From Apiospora phragmitis (lineage: Eukaryota; Ascomycota; Sordariomycetes; Amphisphaeriales; Apiosporaceae), in NCBI GenBank assembly GCA_038363925.1, contig JAQQWL010000011.1, forward strand, positions 7,440,001 to 7,504,000: a DNA stretch of 64,000 bases, written 5' to 3'. Made by a program: the position numbers and the translations under genes. Shown piece by piece: positions 11,027-24,400 of this stretch (position 1 is the stretch's first letter; every line of letters starts with the position of its first letter). A model generated the notes under the pieces. The model did no database searches. It saw only the letters and a program-made list of their open reading frames with translations, and had not been told where the DNA came from.

Positions 11027-12919
11027 TCACGGCAACCTGTTGGCCATCTTTTCCGTGTCTCTATCCAATGGTTGTACATTTTCCCTCTTCTCCTCCTGCC
11101 GACGCGCCCTCGTGATCGCCCTCCTCTCGTTGCGTTCCTGGTCTTCTCGCATGCGCTTGATCACCGGGCTTTTGGCCCGGATCCTCTCGCCGTATTTGTA
11201 GAAGATGATCGGGATCGGGATCATGGCGACCTCGAGCAGGCCCATCAGCGTCCCCGCCCACTGCGGCGTCAGCGCCTTGTACATGGACGGGGCCGCGAGG
11301 GGCAGCGTGCCCCCGAAAACGCTGCGTGTAACCGCGTTGCCGGCCAGCGCCGAGGCCGCGTAAACGCCATACGCTCCCGCCAGGTAATTGGACCCGTAGA
11401 TGAAGCTCAAGGTGTTTCCAGCCCCAAACGGGATTCCGAAAGCAATGGGGATGGCCCAGTGAATCGTGACGGGCAGGCAAGTCCAGGAGAACACCAGCTG
11501 GCCAATAGGCGTAAGGATGGCCCCGAGGATCATGACTCTGGCCGTTGCCTCCGGAGGAACCTTCCCCGTCTCTGGATCTTCGGGATGCGAATTGATTATC
11601 TTCCTTAGCCAAGGCTCTGCGCATATGGTCATCATCGTACCTGCTCCAATCCCCACGAAGGCGAGACCGCTCACACCCGGACCCCATCCCCGGTGTTGAG
11701 AAAACACGATGGGGTACGCTGCAAAACACATGTACAGTACGCCGTAAATCAGTGATATCCACAGGTTAAAGAACCAAAGAATTGGCTCGGTGAAGGCCAA
11801 GGTAAAGGGCCTGATAAGATTAATCTTCATGAGTTGGGCAGTCGGTTTCTTCACATCGTAGCGAGACCACCACCGGTCATCGTCAGTTTCTTTCCGAAGT
11901 TGTGCGGCCTTCTTCTGCAGGATGATGGGTGAATACGTTTCTTTGACCGTGACCATGAGCAGGGTGCCCACACCGGCCATGATGAGGACAATCCAGTTGC
12001 CCCAACGCCAGCCTAAATACTGGTAAACGAAACCACCTATGACCGGGCCGGTGGTCGGGCCATTCATTGGTGCTATACTCCAGAGAGACATGACTAGAGC
12101 TCGTGTTTCTTCGGTCGATATATCCACTACAGATCCTGCTGAGTTTGTTATCATAACGGCTCCGAATAGTGCACTAGCAGAAAGCATTAGCTCTGGGACG
12201 ACGGGAGCAGACACGGCGTCCTTTAGATGCCACGTACCCAAAGAATCGCACGACAATGATCTCCTTGAGAGACGTGGCGACACATGCAGGAATAACAAGG
12301 AGGGTGAAGACAACCATGCTTGCTATGTAAACGGGCCGACGCCCAAACAGCTCGCTGGACGGGGCCGCGAACAGACTACCTGAAGCTAGGCCGAGCAGGT
12401 ATGCTGTGACGCCCAAAGTCGTCACTGCCGTATTGGCGACGCCGAAGTCGGCCTGCAGACCGGGGATGGAGGCTGTGTAACTGGTGCTGTAGAAGACTAC
12501 CACCCATGTGGTGAAGGAAATGCAGACAAGACACCATGTCCGGTACCACAGTGGCCAGTACCTCGGGTTAGCAGGGTCATCCTCTTCGAAGTAGACCTCG
12601 AAGTCTGGAGGTCGCGAGGCCGTACTTCCCACACTGGTTGCCGTGCGTACCCGCGAGACGGCTTCCCGGTCATAGTTATCCCCGCTATTGTAGGCGCCGG
12701 AGAAGGCGAGCTAAGGGGCTCTAACGGATCTGTATCGTGAGAGGCATGGGAGGCCTGGCTCGCGCGACTATGCCGCCTAGTGAGCTTTAGAAATCCCTCC
12801 TGCTTAGGCGGAGCGCGTAAAGATTCCATGCTGTTCTTGTCCGACGACCCGTGGAACGAGTTGTCGTCCCGCATGTCGCGAGACGCGCAGTCTTTCTCAT
12901 CAGCCTTGACCTCGGCCAT
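11027..12919 (-). CDS. MFS multidrug/polyamine-type exporter (DHA1, 12-TM)
   Basis: Three exons, 12919-12726, 12633-12238 and 12173-11027, give a continuous 578-residue protein. The intron donors are GTTAGA and GTACGT. The N-terminus is a disordered Ser/His-rich cytoplasmic tail. The transporter proper begins at EEDDPANPRYWPLWYR, the usual N-terminal motif of the fungal DHA1 Tpo/Flu1-like drug:H+ antiporters. Family motifs follow: SELFGRRPVY (motif A loop), the ALFGAVMITNSAG helix, GPVIGGFV (motif C region) and a second six-helix half after a charged central loop. The C-terminus is strongly basic. The likely role is export of toxic compounds or polyamines at the plasma membrane; the substrate cannot be read from sequence. 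No inactivating change seen. Confidence 0.9.
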
Positions 12920-13767
12920 TGTGTGTTGATGACGAAAGTCGAGGTGAGTAAGACAGTAGCGGCAGTTGCGCCTTGCTTCGGAGACCTTAAGACTAATGCC
13001 AGTGGGACTTTGCTGCTCCCCTCGACGACTTCAAGTTCGTGGGATGCTCATGATACCATGGGGATGTATGGGTTTGTAAGTAGTGGGAGGATCCTTAGAA
13101 ATGAGGAGAGTCCGTCAGCAACAGGATGAAGACTCATACTGTTGCTGATTAACGGACACACACACAGGAGGCGCTGGTTGATTTCTCTTGCTACCTTACC
13201 GGAATTCGGTTTTCTATTTATGGTAAGGCAGGCTTGGCCGGCTTCGGCTTCGGGCTCCATCATACGGGGGTCGCGTCGAATAACCGACCGCTTAATGCAT
13301 CGGGAAGAGCAAGTGATGAGATAGATAGCGGCCAATAGGACACAAGCCGATGACCGGTGAGCCCACTTCCACGAACCGGAGATAAGCGGCAGTGAACTAA
13401 ACGACCTTGCAGTACACATAGGTATACCTACCTACATACCTACATGTGCGGCCCTCACGTTGGGCAACGAAGGCTCAGCGAAAGGGAGAGCCTAGGAGTA
13501 GATCATGGAGGGCCCGCACCGGTGGTGTATGGCTGCTGTCGCGTGTGGCAAATGTCGCCTCCAACACGAACTTGGACATTCATCCCAAGCGATGTATCAT
13601 TTTGATGTGTCCACCCTTCCCTGCAGCGTCTAGGGACATGAGCACGAGTTTGCGAAGCGAAAGGGCGCGAGAAGAGAATCATATGCCGACCCCGCCTCAC
13701 CCCCTGAGCGACTACGGGCACTAACCTCATGGGAGAAGAAATAGTGGGAGCGTAATACGCCTTACTA
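12920..13767. other. Intergenic: MFS promoter region up to the RIP boundary
   Basis: Normal base composition up to 13767, where it changes abruptly to AT-rich DNA. A short CCTA/CATA-type repeat sits at 13425-13445. No gene supported. Confidence 0.5.
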
Positions 13768-16650
13768 GGTTTTTTTTAAACCCGGATAACGTTTGTTATA
13801 ATTAATTATTAAAATAAAATATATTTAAATAAAATATATAAAAAACGTTTATAGTTATATATATATATATATATATTTATTAGTTATAGTTTTAAATTAT
13901 TTAAATTATTATAATTCGTCGCTTTTACTTTTAATTTATATTAATTACTTTATATATTAATTATTATATATTAATTTTATTTTTTAATTATTATAAATAA
14001 GTTTATTAATATTAACTTATAAAGATTTAATTTAAATTAGTTTTTATAAATATCGCGAGGTATAATCGCGTTATTTTATAATAAAGCTTTAATTATTTAT
14101 TAAAAGTTAAATAAAGTTTAAAGGTTATAAGTATTAGTTATTTTTAAACGCGACGAGTTAAACATAAGCGTTTAAAAACATATAATATAGTTTATTATTA
14201 AATCGACTATATTATTAATTCGGCCACTTTTTTTAACTTATATAATTAAATCTTAATATATAATATCTTTATAATTATAATATCGATTTAATTAAAATAA
14301 AATATAGTATTTTAATAGTTTAAGCGACGCGAGAAAATTTAAATCGAATTAATTAAAAAGCTATTATAAAAGTATATAACGTTTTTTAAATTATTTTAAG
14401 CGATTAACTTTACGATATTATACCTCGACGCGAAATTTAATATTTATAATAGAAATTAAATTTTTTTTTAAAAAAGTGCTTTAAAAATAGATAATTAATT
14501 TAAATATTTAAAGAATACTTTTTAATATTAATATTATAAGAGATATAGTTAATTCTTTTTAAAGTTATATAATAACGACTACGTTAATAAATATTAAAGT
14601 AAACGCTTTATTAATTATAACTTAAATTTTAAGAATTAAATAAACTATTAATAATATTATTTTAAGGGTTTATATAAAAGTTTATGTGTGATTTTTAATT
14701 AATTCGCGCTAGTCGCGAATATTAAAGTTAAATATAATATTTTAAATAAAAATATATAAAATTTTAACGAGACTAGGTTTTTAATAAATATAATCGAGTT
14801 AATATTAGTTATAATATATATTAATTAATATAAAAAAGTAAAGTTAATATAACTTAATAATTAAGAATAGTTAACGGCTATTAAATATATTAATTTATAA
14901 AGTTAATATATTTTATATACTAGTTTTATAAATATAACTTATTAAGCGATTAAGTAATTAAACTAACTTTTAATAATTAAATTAATAACGAGATAAGCTT
15001 AAATTAAATTCGATATTTTAATAATTATATTAAAGCGTGAACGAAAGGCTATTACTATTATAATAAACGTTATCTAAGTTTTAAAAGAAGCCTAGTAAGA
15101 CGTACTAGGGTTTATATTAATAATACGAAAAAGTATTTAAACGTGTAATAAAAGTCCACTCTTATTAATATAATATATAATAGCTAAGTTATAACGTAAT
15201 AATAAAATACGTAAATAAAAGTATTTATATAATAAATTTATTAAAGCTATTTACTTTATTAATAAATTAAGATTAATATTTAAATTAATTATTAAAATAA
15301 AAAGTATCTATATAAAATATATAGGGAATCGTTTATTATTATACATTCTATTCTTTCTTTTATTAACTCTCCTTAGGATCGTATCGTCGGTTAGTGATCC
15401 CTCTTTCTAGCTTACTTAGATCGCCGTGATCCGTCCGCTCCTATCGTCCCTAGGTATGTTATCCCCTTATCTTATCGGCACGTGACTCAGGTTGGTCATC
15501 CGTCTAGTTCGCGCAGTCCTGGCCTATTTAGGCCTGGCTGTCCTATTCTAGCTATCCCGTTCTAGCTGTCTAGTTTATCCTAGTTGTTTAATACTGTCGT
15601 CGTTGTTCTGCTCCATGCCCCTTCCTTAATAACTGTTATCGCGTTCCTAGCGAGTAGGCCCGTTATCGTTAGTGGGTCGTAAGCGCTAACTAGGTAGGGC
15701 TAGTTTATACTAGGTCTCGTATATGTTCGGGGCATTATAGAGCCGCGCTGGAAGTGAGTCTAGGCCGCATGGTTAGCTTAGGTTATAATAATTATTTCTT
15801 AATTTTAAACGATTATAAAAGTTATATTTTAATTAAAATTAAAAAAAATATTATAAAAATAATAACGTTATTACACTTAATATACTTTTTTATTTTTTAT
15901 GTTATTTTAACTTTTAAATATAGTATTTTACTCGCTATTAAAGCGTATTTATATTAATAAAATAAAATAATTTCTCGCTTTAAGGCCGTATATTTTATTA
16001 TTTTAATAAAAAATAATATTAAATTTAAATTTAACGTATTTAACTTAATACTTTATTTTTATTAAAAAGCTCTTTAATATTAATTTTAAATCTTATAATT
16101 AAAATAATAAGAAATATATATATAATAATATATAAAATAACTTTTATAATAAATTAAATAAGCACTTTATAAAAAGTTATAAAATAAAAAAAAAGCGTTT
16201 AATAATTAATAAAAGTAAAATAAAAAGCGACCGGTAAAAACGCTATAATATCTACGGCGAAATAAATTATACTACGCGAATATATAAAAAAAATATAAAA
16301 TTAAGTAATAAATTAAATAATAAGTAGTTTTAATTAATTTAAAGCGTTAAAGTTAAATTAATTAATATAAAAATAATAAAATATAAGAAAAATAATTAAC
16401 TTAATAATAAACTATATTAATTATATAGTTATAGTTTAATTATAAAATATAAAAGATTATAAATTTATAAACGTATATAAAATTTTTATTTTATTATAAT
16501 TAAAATAAACGCGTTATATACTTTTTAATTAAAACATTAATAATAGTATATAATAGTGGTAATTATCTCAAGCTAAAAATAATGTTTAAATTAAATATAA
16601 TATTCGCTTAATAACGCTTATCTAGTTAAACAAAAGAGCTATCCGGTAAG
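13768..16650. mobile_element. RIP-degraded transposable element block
   Basis: About 2.9 kb of extremely AT-rich DNA with sharp edges. CpA and TpG are almost absent over long stretches, while CpG words (tcg, gcg, acg) persist and TpA is hugely over-represented. This is the footprint of RIP acting at CpA. Between about 15342 and 15783 is an island of moderate GC, with CTAG words and fewer CpA than expected. Near the ends are inverted words: CCGGATAAC at 13782-13790 and its inverse TATCCGG at 16640-16646. These could be worn terminal inverted repeats. No intact transposase or polymerase frame remains. Confidence 0.85.
13856..13877. repeat. TA microsatellite inside the RIP block
   Basis: A run of alternating TA near the left edge of the AT-rich element. 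Confidence 0.85.
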
Positions 16651-16922
16651 TACCTCTAGGCCCTGTATTTGGTACGGAAATACAAGCATTGCAGAAACGC
16701 TGTCTAACTAGGGTGACGGTCACCTGGCTCCATTAGGGTGACCAATTAGTAAAAGTATTCCAGAGACCATTCCTCTACCCCCCCTCCCCCTCCCGCGCTA
16801 TTGAGTCTTGTTGATTATCTCTCTCTTTTCAAATAGAAAAGGGTTCTGGTTTCTTTTTAGATGGCTAATGGTCCCAATCCACCGCTTAAATAATCGGGAC
16901 TACAAGTGGTTGTAATCTGGTT

Positions 16923-18792
16923 CTAAAACACATATCGAAACTCATGGTTCTCCCGGTCCGTCAGGTCGAAGAACTCGCTGTTCTCCGTATGCGCCTCGCC
17001 CGCATAGAGCCTGTCCCTCCGCTTGTTCTCCCATTGGTAGTAGAACATCAAGACGCCCGTCAAGACTGTCGCAGAGGCCGTGGTGACGACCATGACGATC
17101 TTGGCCGGGATGTACGCCGGCGCGTCCTCGTCGCGGAAGGTGAGGGGGCCGATGATGTTGCCGGCGCCTGAGTTCAATTGAGTTAGTATTATTACCTAAA
17201 TGAACACGCATTCGGCCTAAGCCGGGCTTATACGCGTTCGGGAGAAACCTACAGAAGGAGATGAGGACGATGGCGTTCATGGTGACTTTCTTGGTGTGGC
17301 CTGCGTAGTTGGCGCCGGCATACGAGTACTGAACAAAACACGTCCTGTCAGCGATGTTTTATCGTCTTTTCATATCGTGCGTGTAGAAACGACTGGGGAG
17401 TAAACAACGAATAGTAGGGGAACCTACCATCAACGGCAAGGAAGAGCCGATGAAATTCGCCAGATAGTTTCCAGCCATTTTCCCCGCAACGTAACCCTCC
17501 GACGGCAGGAACGCCATGAGACAGCTGCCCGTGAACCCGATGCACAGGAGCACGATGGTGCCGGGCCCGCGCAGCCCGAACCTGCCCGCGAACCAGGTGG
17601 CCCCGAGCGTGCACATGATGGCGATGGCGCCGGACGGCATGGAAAGCAGCGCGGTCTGCTTGGACGTCCACCCGAAGCTCTGGATCACCGTCGCCTGGTA
17701 GCTGCTGATGAAACCGTTAGGAATATTGGACAAGAGCACCATTGATACGATCAGATACGTCTGCGGGTCCATGAGGCACTCGAGAAACTGGTGCAGCTTG
17801 AAGTGTTTATTCTCGACGCCGGTTAAGTTGGTCCGGAGCCGCTCGATGGCCCAGCGCTTCTCCCGCTCCGACAGCCGCGCCGTCATGGGGTTGTCGGGCA
17901 TGAAGAGCAGAACCAGGATTCCGATGGCAATGGTCGCGAGCCCCCATACCTATTCCACTTTCAGCATCAGTATTGATTTTTCAGGGGGAAAAGGACAAAG
18001 GCCTCTAGAGGGAGGAATGCAGGCAACTCGAATCGCTTACCAGGAACATGACCTGCCACGACTTGAAGTCGTTCCGGGTGTAGTGCTGAAAACCGAAGGA
18101 CGTGAGCGCGCCGACGATCTTGGCCACGCCCGTCCCGACGTACCAGAACCCGACCCGGGGCGGCTGCTCCGACTTCTTGTACCACATGGTCGTGATCAGG
18201 ATCAGGGCGGGCGCCACCGCGGCCTCGAAGCACCCGAGCAGGACCCGCAGGGCGACCAGGCCGGCCCAGTTGTGCGAGGTCGAGTTGCAGGTCACCATGA
18301 GGCCCCACAGCAGGACGTTGACGCCGAGGAACTTGGCGGTCGGCAGCCGCTGCATCAGGTAGGCCGTCGGGAACTCGAAGGCCAGGTACGTGACGTAGAA
18401 GACCGTCGCCAGCTCCGAATACTGGTCGCCGGTGATACCGGTATCCTTCCTCAGACCCATGACGTTGGCATAGTTGACTGGATATTGTTAGGCTCGAGGA
18501 GCTCATTCATCATCAGGCACTTGTTCAGATACGCACTCAATGTTTTGTCCAAATATTGCAAGAAGTAGCACCCGACTATAAATTGCATTAGCTATACGGT
18601 TCACATACTGGCAGGCTCATGTGGGCACGTACACATCAAGGGGACGATCCTGAGATCGATCTTCCGTAGCAGCCTCTTCTCGTCCTCCGGCGTCATTTCA
18701 ATCATCTCGCCCACGTTGACATACTGCAGCGCCGCATCGCCATCCTGAACCGGCGCCGGACCTTTGCCCAGGACTTCCTTTTCGGTGGACAT
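16923..18792 (-). CDS. MFS transporter, allantoate permease (ACS/Dal5) family
   Basis: Six exons: 18792-18633, 18575-18537, 18477-18041, 17949-17428, 17328-17253 and 17167-16923. They give an uninterrupted 492-residue protein. Exon 2 is only 39 nt and supplies the diagnostic QYLDKT of helix 1, followed across the next junction by NYANVMGL, the signature of the anion:cation symporter family (Dal5, Tna1, Vht1 relatives). Further family motifs are FEFPTAYLMQRLP, GCFEAAVAPAL, MWYKKSEQP and GNIIGPLTFR near the last helices. The start is the ATG of MSTEKE; the frame is open upstream but without ATG. Relatives import allantoate, ureidosuccinate, nicotinate, biotin or pantothenate with protons at the plasma membrane; the substrate here is unknown. 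The gene is undamaged although its 3' end lies under 300 bp from the RIP block. Confidence 0.93.
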
Positions 18793-20565
18793 CTTGCGCA
18801 GGTGCAAAACGGATTATCCAAGTTCGGAGGAAGGCCAATAGAGATAGACCCGGCGAACGCAGCAATGCTTCTTCCATATTGCCTCGTCGCGCGGCGACTC
18901 ATATACGGCTAGTCAAATCACTGTCGGCCACTGCCGAAGGACTCTCCTATCCCAACGTCATGTGGCAGCTCCCCCGCATATTCGGGTGATAAGGGTGCCG
19001 GAAGCAAACCATACGCGGGGGAGAGAGATATGTTACAGTCTCTGCTATGCCAAGGCGGATGGCCAGTACCGCACCCATGTTATTCTTCTGGGTAGTATCA
19101 TGTTATGTAGATAAGTGATGCGGCGCTACAACCAATACATGGGGATGATTGGAGTTCCAATGTTGGAGAGCTGATTTGTTATCTCGCCAAAGGATACGGG
19201 AAATGGCATGGCGTCGGAGAGGCACCGATTTTCACCGATCCATCATCGGATTATCAACGGAAAATCCGGCAATACAGCTTATAATGTTTATATATATATA
19301 TATGTAAATATGTAACTAGTCGATGCGGTATATAACTGTATACATAATTGACTCATGACCGAGTTGCGTGACTTTATTTTACCAAAGGACGGACTTGCGA
19401 GTTGCCAGCGACTAAGTAGAAATTAGCTAGTAGAGGAGACCTCACTTCTGCAATGCACCCCGTTTGGACACCCGACAATGATGGTCACGCAACCTTTGGG
19501 CACTCATGAAACAAAGTGAATCAATCGCGATCATCTCGACGAATCAAATGGGATCATACCCGGCTAACGAAGCCTCACTCGATCGAGACTCATCCGCTGT
19601 TACGAGGTTTAATCTCGGCCAATGACGGTTGAAACTCCCAAATCGAGGTGCGAATGGAGTCGTGTTTCGCGAGAAAGAATGAGAGCAGAAGACTTTGCCC
19701 TCGACTAGCACCCGAAATTGCGCCGATTGGACATCCCATTGGTCCTCTTGCTAGGTTTTCTTCACTAATCGCAATTTTATGAGTCCCGCGGCACTTGGAC
19801 ACTGGGAAATGATTGGGCTCACCACCAATCCCGCCGGCATTTGAACAGTATGGAGTGACAGGCACCCCCTACGAGCCCACACTGCTCCGTCCTTGGCCCA
19901 AACGTCCAAAACGGCGGGCGGCCAGGGTGGACGGGTCGCGCAGTGCATCCAGCCCGCCCGCCAGCATGCCGGGGAGCCCATGGCAGCCTCGTGGGAAGAA
20001 CCGGGCCCTTCCCCCCTGGTGCAGCACCATAGGGCTGATCAGAGGCACAATCGAAGATCGAGCAGACGAAATCGTCGTCATTCTCTCCTCGCCCGGACCA
20101 GAAGCGAACCATTCGGGCCGCTAGGCACGGCGACCCGGCCATGTAGGGGTCCGTGTCGCTGTTGGTGTCTGGCGCCGGCTCACGGCCTAGCGCCGATAGC
20201 TTGTTTCCCGGGGGCTCCCCTGCGAAAGGCCTGCGGATTTGGGAGGAGGATGCCCGGGAACAGATGAAGCCTCACGCAACGGCCTCACTAGCCTCTTGAC
20301 TTCTTTTCTCGCAAATAAATAGTTGCCTCGAAGACGGCCTTGAAGGTGTGAGAGAGAGAGAGATGCGACTCAACCTCAAAATCAAACGACTCGTTACCGT
20401 CTATCGATCAGACAGGTGTTAAGGCAACAACCTTCTTGTATACTATTTGAACGAACTCTCAGCTCATTGCAATTCTTCAAGACTCAATTCACCAGGAAAG
20501 CGCCTACCAAAGCAGCAATCCTCTTTCACCACCGCGGCCTCTTAACTTCATCATCAAATTACACC
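18793..20565. other. Divergent intergenic region
   Basis: About 1.8 kb between the 5' end of the permease gene and the plus-strand small gene. It holds a TA tract at 19289-19303 and a short GA repeat near 20349. GC-rich overlapping open frames at 19.8-20.3 kb show no recognisable protein on either strand. Confidence 0.45.
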
Positions 20566-21046
20566 ATGCCTTCCGCCCTGAGAGCCACCAAGAAGCAAAC
20601 CAACAACACGAAGCAGCAGCAGGTCTGCTGCCCCCTCGTGCGGCCGCTCCAATGTCTTCTGGTGGCAGCGGTTCAACAGCGTCTTCGACGGTCTCTTCGC
20701 CGGCTGGACAGGTGCAGCAGGCCTAGCCGCCTCAATCATCACGATCAAGGAGCGTATCATCTCTATACTCCCAAGCAGCATCCCCAGAGAACTGGCCAGC
20801 CGCTTCTACAACTTTCTCGCGCTGGCCCAGGCCAAGAAGCAGGGCATCTGGTGGCACATCGGAGACCGGATATGTCGCTTCGGCACGAGGACCCAGGACG
20901 TCGGGTTGAAGGCCAAGAATCAAGCAGCAGCAAAGGCCAGCCCCAGGTTTAGAAGACACAAGCGATCAAACAGCCGCCTGCTCACCTGGATGCGGGGTGG
21001 AGCAGTGTATGAGGAACTGGATGGAGAGAGGGTTAGAATCGAGTAA
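20566..21046 (+). CDS. Small unknown protein; exon structure unresolved
   Basis: The best coding signal is the frame ending at the TAA at 21044-21046. It runs VFWWQRFNSVFDGLFAGW, then a hydrophobic Ala/Gly segment (GAAGLAASIITIKERI), then an amphipathic and basic C-terminal half ending GERVRIE. This frame is open from about 20580 but has no ATG after its first upstream stop. The ATG at 20566 (MPSALRATKK) is in another frame. Either a short intron or a one-base slip near 20610-20670 joins them. A possible CAG acceptor lies just before RFNSVF, but no consensus donor is convincing. The hydrophobic segment suggests a single membrane anchor. Family not recognised. Confidence 0.45.
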
Positions 21047-21424
21047 GGGCGAGCTCACATGCTTTTGGAAAAGGAAGATAAGGAAAACAACAGTCAAAGC
21101 GTTATACATGGCGATGTAGCATATAGGAAGCTTCATTGAGCACTGGACATTGGGTATTGGGCGTTGGGCAAAGGCATTGGGCAAAGGCGTAACTCTGGGG
21201 TATTCTTCGCTTCGAATAACTCAGACTGATTAGAACAGTAACTTTTTGGGAAGGATTTCAATCAACATACAAGTTGCATTACAACTTTTCATCATTCCTG
21301 ATACATCCCATTACAATCTGGCTGTTGTCCAGCAGTGTCGGCATAGTAGTCAGGGCATTGAACAGCGCCGAATGAGGGGCCAACCGCCTACATGTAAAGC
21401 GATTCTTTCTTGGTGTCATGCTAC
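21047..21424. other. Convergent intergenic region
   Basis: 3' flanks of the small plus-strand gene and the MYND gene. A short imperfect tandem of TTGGGCAAAGGC (two copies) lies at about 21163-21188. Nothing else seen. Confidence 0.5.
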
Positions 21425-24400
21425 TCAAGCACACTCCTGACGATGTTTCTTCCAGTCCGCCTTCTGGCACTCCTTGGAACAGTAGGAGACCTCCTTGCAC
21501 CGGGCACACTGCATCAGCTTGCCGCCGGCCGCCGTCATGGTCTTGCCGCAGCTGCGGCACTTCTCAGATGTAGTCATCTCCTGCACGCCGCGGCCGAGCT
21601 TCAGCATATCGGTATCTACGATGTCCTCGACAAACGGGACCGAGAACGATGGGCTGATGGCCGCGCGGACCGCGTATTGTGACGCCAAGTCCCAGCCCGG
21701 TATCTTCATGTAGTTCCCAGGAAGCTTGCCGTTGCCACAGCTGCAGAGCAACGGCTTTCCCGTCTCCAAGGTCAACGGGCTCTCGGCGCCGGGTCTCTTG
21801 TACTCGCAATCCGTGGTGTGGTTCCAGGTACGGCACCGCTCCACCATGTCTGGAATGACCTGCTTCCATAGACGGAGCTCTTCGTCATTCACAGTGATCG
21901 CACATATCTCAAGCTCGCGCAGCACAAGGAGGAAGTCTTCAAGCTTTCTAGAGAGGACCAAGTCAAAAGTTAGCGGCAGAATAGCGGCATCGGCAACTAC
22001 CGAGCCCGCGGCGGTGTCGATGCGGATGCACTGGATAAACACCAGAATGACGATGCCTTTATCAGGTTGGTTGAGGGAGAAAAGACCCGTCTGGCCACCC
22101 TGAAGGCCGGAAGCCAACATAAACATAGTGAAGATTGACTCTTTGAAATTGACACGCAAATCTGTGTTGACGCCTTCCGGGGTCTGGCCCGAATCTCGTA
22201 GGCGTTTCTCCTTAAGAGAGAATACGTATGAGGTCGAAGTAACGAGCCACTGGTTGTCTCGCTTGTGCTTTGGATCTACGTCAAGGATCGGCAGTCCATC
22301 TAGGCTGAGATTGTGGCCATTCAAGGCGATCGGTATACCATCGAGCCCGAGTATCGAAGGATAGAGGTAACTCGCCAGGGCATCAGACTTCAAAGGATTT
22401 GCAAGCGGCGCAATGACTTCTACATACGCAGACTTCCGCGCAATCCTGATCTTGCTGGTCTCCCGATCAACGGGTATTGGATACACAACAGGGGAGGACC
22501 AGACTGTCTTTACCAAAGACAATCTCAATTGTAAATGGAGAAGCCTGGCGCAACTCAATTGGCACTTTGTCTTCCAGAAGCTTCTTTCCCTGATCAGTAG
22601 TTATGGCGACATGTCCAGTAAGTGACAGTAACTTGACAGAGTTCGCATCCACATTTGCAGTGATCTGGAATTGCCGTGTTGAACCACTCCGGGGTTGCAA
22701 TTGGCTGTCGAGATTGGGTGCCAGGGGGGACAGGCCAGGGAGACTTTTCGTAACGAAAACATGTGCAGCATCCGACATATCCGTTTCGTAGACTGCGTCT
22801 TCACATCTATGGGTGGCTATAGATTGTGCTGTCATCAGAATGCCAAGGCTGATCTTGGTTGATCCGGGTTCAACCTGTAAAGCGGCGGTCGGAACCATCA
22901 CCGAAGCGACGATGTTCGAACTTCCGCTCCATCCACTGGAATCCGAGTTGACTGATACCTGGAAGGAATCCTCTCTTGGATGACCCTGGGGCTCCACGCT
23001 TCCAAAGGCAAGTTGTACATCAGCGAAGAAGTTTTGCCACTGACCTGGCGTACTCGATGTAAATCCGACTTGCAAAGTCGGGGCGCTTCGCTTTGTAAGT
23101 TCCGCATCATACATCTTGTCAATATGCACCCTCGGCACTACTAGGGTCACAGCGACAGATACAGGAATATTGCTCCAAGCATTGAAGTCGCCGGCTCTAG
23201 GATCTCTTTTAATTTCGCTTTGCAGCCAATTATCAGTAAAAATCCCCATGTTGTGCATCTGCAGAGTCAGTTCTTGGACATAAAGATTACCAAGAACCAG
23301 TTTGCGATCGCTCCAGACCTTGTTTATCAAAGACCGGTAAACAAGCGGCCATTCGGTGTCGACAGTCGTGCGGGCGTGCTTTAGGAGAGCAACTAGACTG
23401 CCACGATGGAATTTTGGGTAGGCGCTCCTTCGCATTGCTGCTAATCTCTGGTCTTGAGAAGCCCCCATGAAGACATACGGATCCTCGTGCTCGAACATGC
23501 GGTGATAAACGCTAAAGAAGACACTGCCCAGCGCATCTGGGTTAACATATAGCATCGGAGCTGGCCCGCCCAGACTGAGAGAGAACAGTCACGTTTCCAA
23601 GAAATCCTGGAATGGAGGTGACGTTCGTTCCCTTGTCAAAGACTGCCCCGGTCACCAGTGCGTCCACAGCCGATGTCGAAGTGGCATTGGTCCAGGACTC
23701 AACTGCACTTACGCCAAGAAGGAGAGAAATCATCGGCGCGTGGCCGAGCAGCAAATCATCCAGCTCGGCTTGGCGGTGACTCGCCCCCTTCATAAGAGTT
23801 TCGAGATACAGAGTCGAACTAGCCATCGGTTTCAGCAGAGGTGAAGCCAATACCAGAAGGTTCACGGCGCCTAGGTGGTCTGCAAGGTTTGACGTGTCGA
23901 CGACATCAAACAGAAGACCGTTGTCGTCGGAAGAGGAGTAGTGCGTCGGATCCAGTTCATATCCAGACATATCGAACTGGCGGCGATACACAGTTGGTGT
24001 ACCGTCGCTGCCACCTCTAGCATCGTTCAGTGCTTGGCAAAAGTTGAGCGCATCTGCGACTGCGAATGAGACTTTTACTCCGTGCTTTAGCTGACTCTGG
24101 AAAGCCCCGACCCACTCTCGGAATTGCGTTGTAGCGGCTTGAACAAGCCGTTCCATTCCTTGACTTTGCCCATCGATTCGCAGAGGCGAGCTGGAAGATA
24201 TTTTGGAAAAGGCTGTGGCTAGGTGAAATCCGAGGACAGGGTCCGTTGCTCGATGAAGCAGCGTATGTTGCGAGAGGATACTACACATCAGCGGATTCGG
24301 CAAATCGGCAGTCGATTCAGTGAGGCTACCCGTTTTCCAGTACTGGGCATGGGTTTCCGGAAGCACCTTCAGAGCATTGACTGCACCCGGAGAAGCAGAT

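Noticed and set aside
19590..20270. GC-rich overlapping open frames on both strands
   Set aside because: Composition-driven; no consistent protein, start context or splice signals on either strand.
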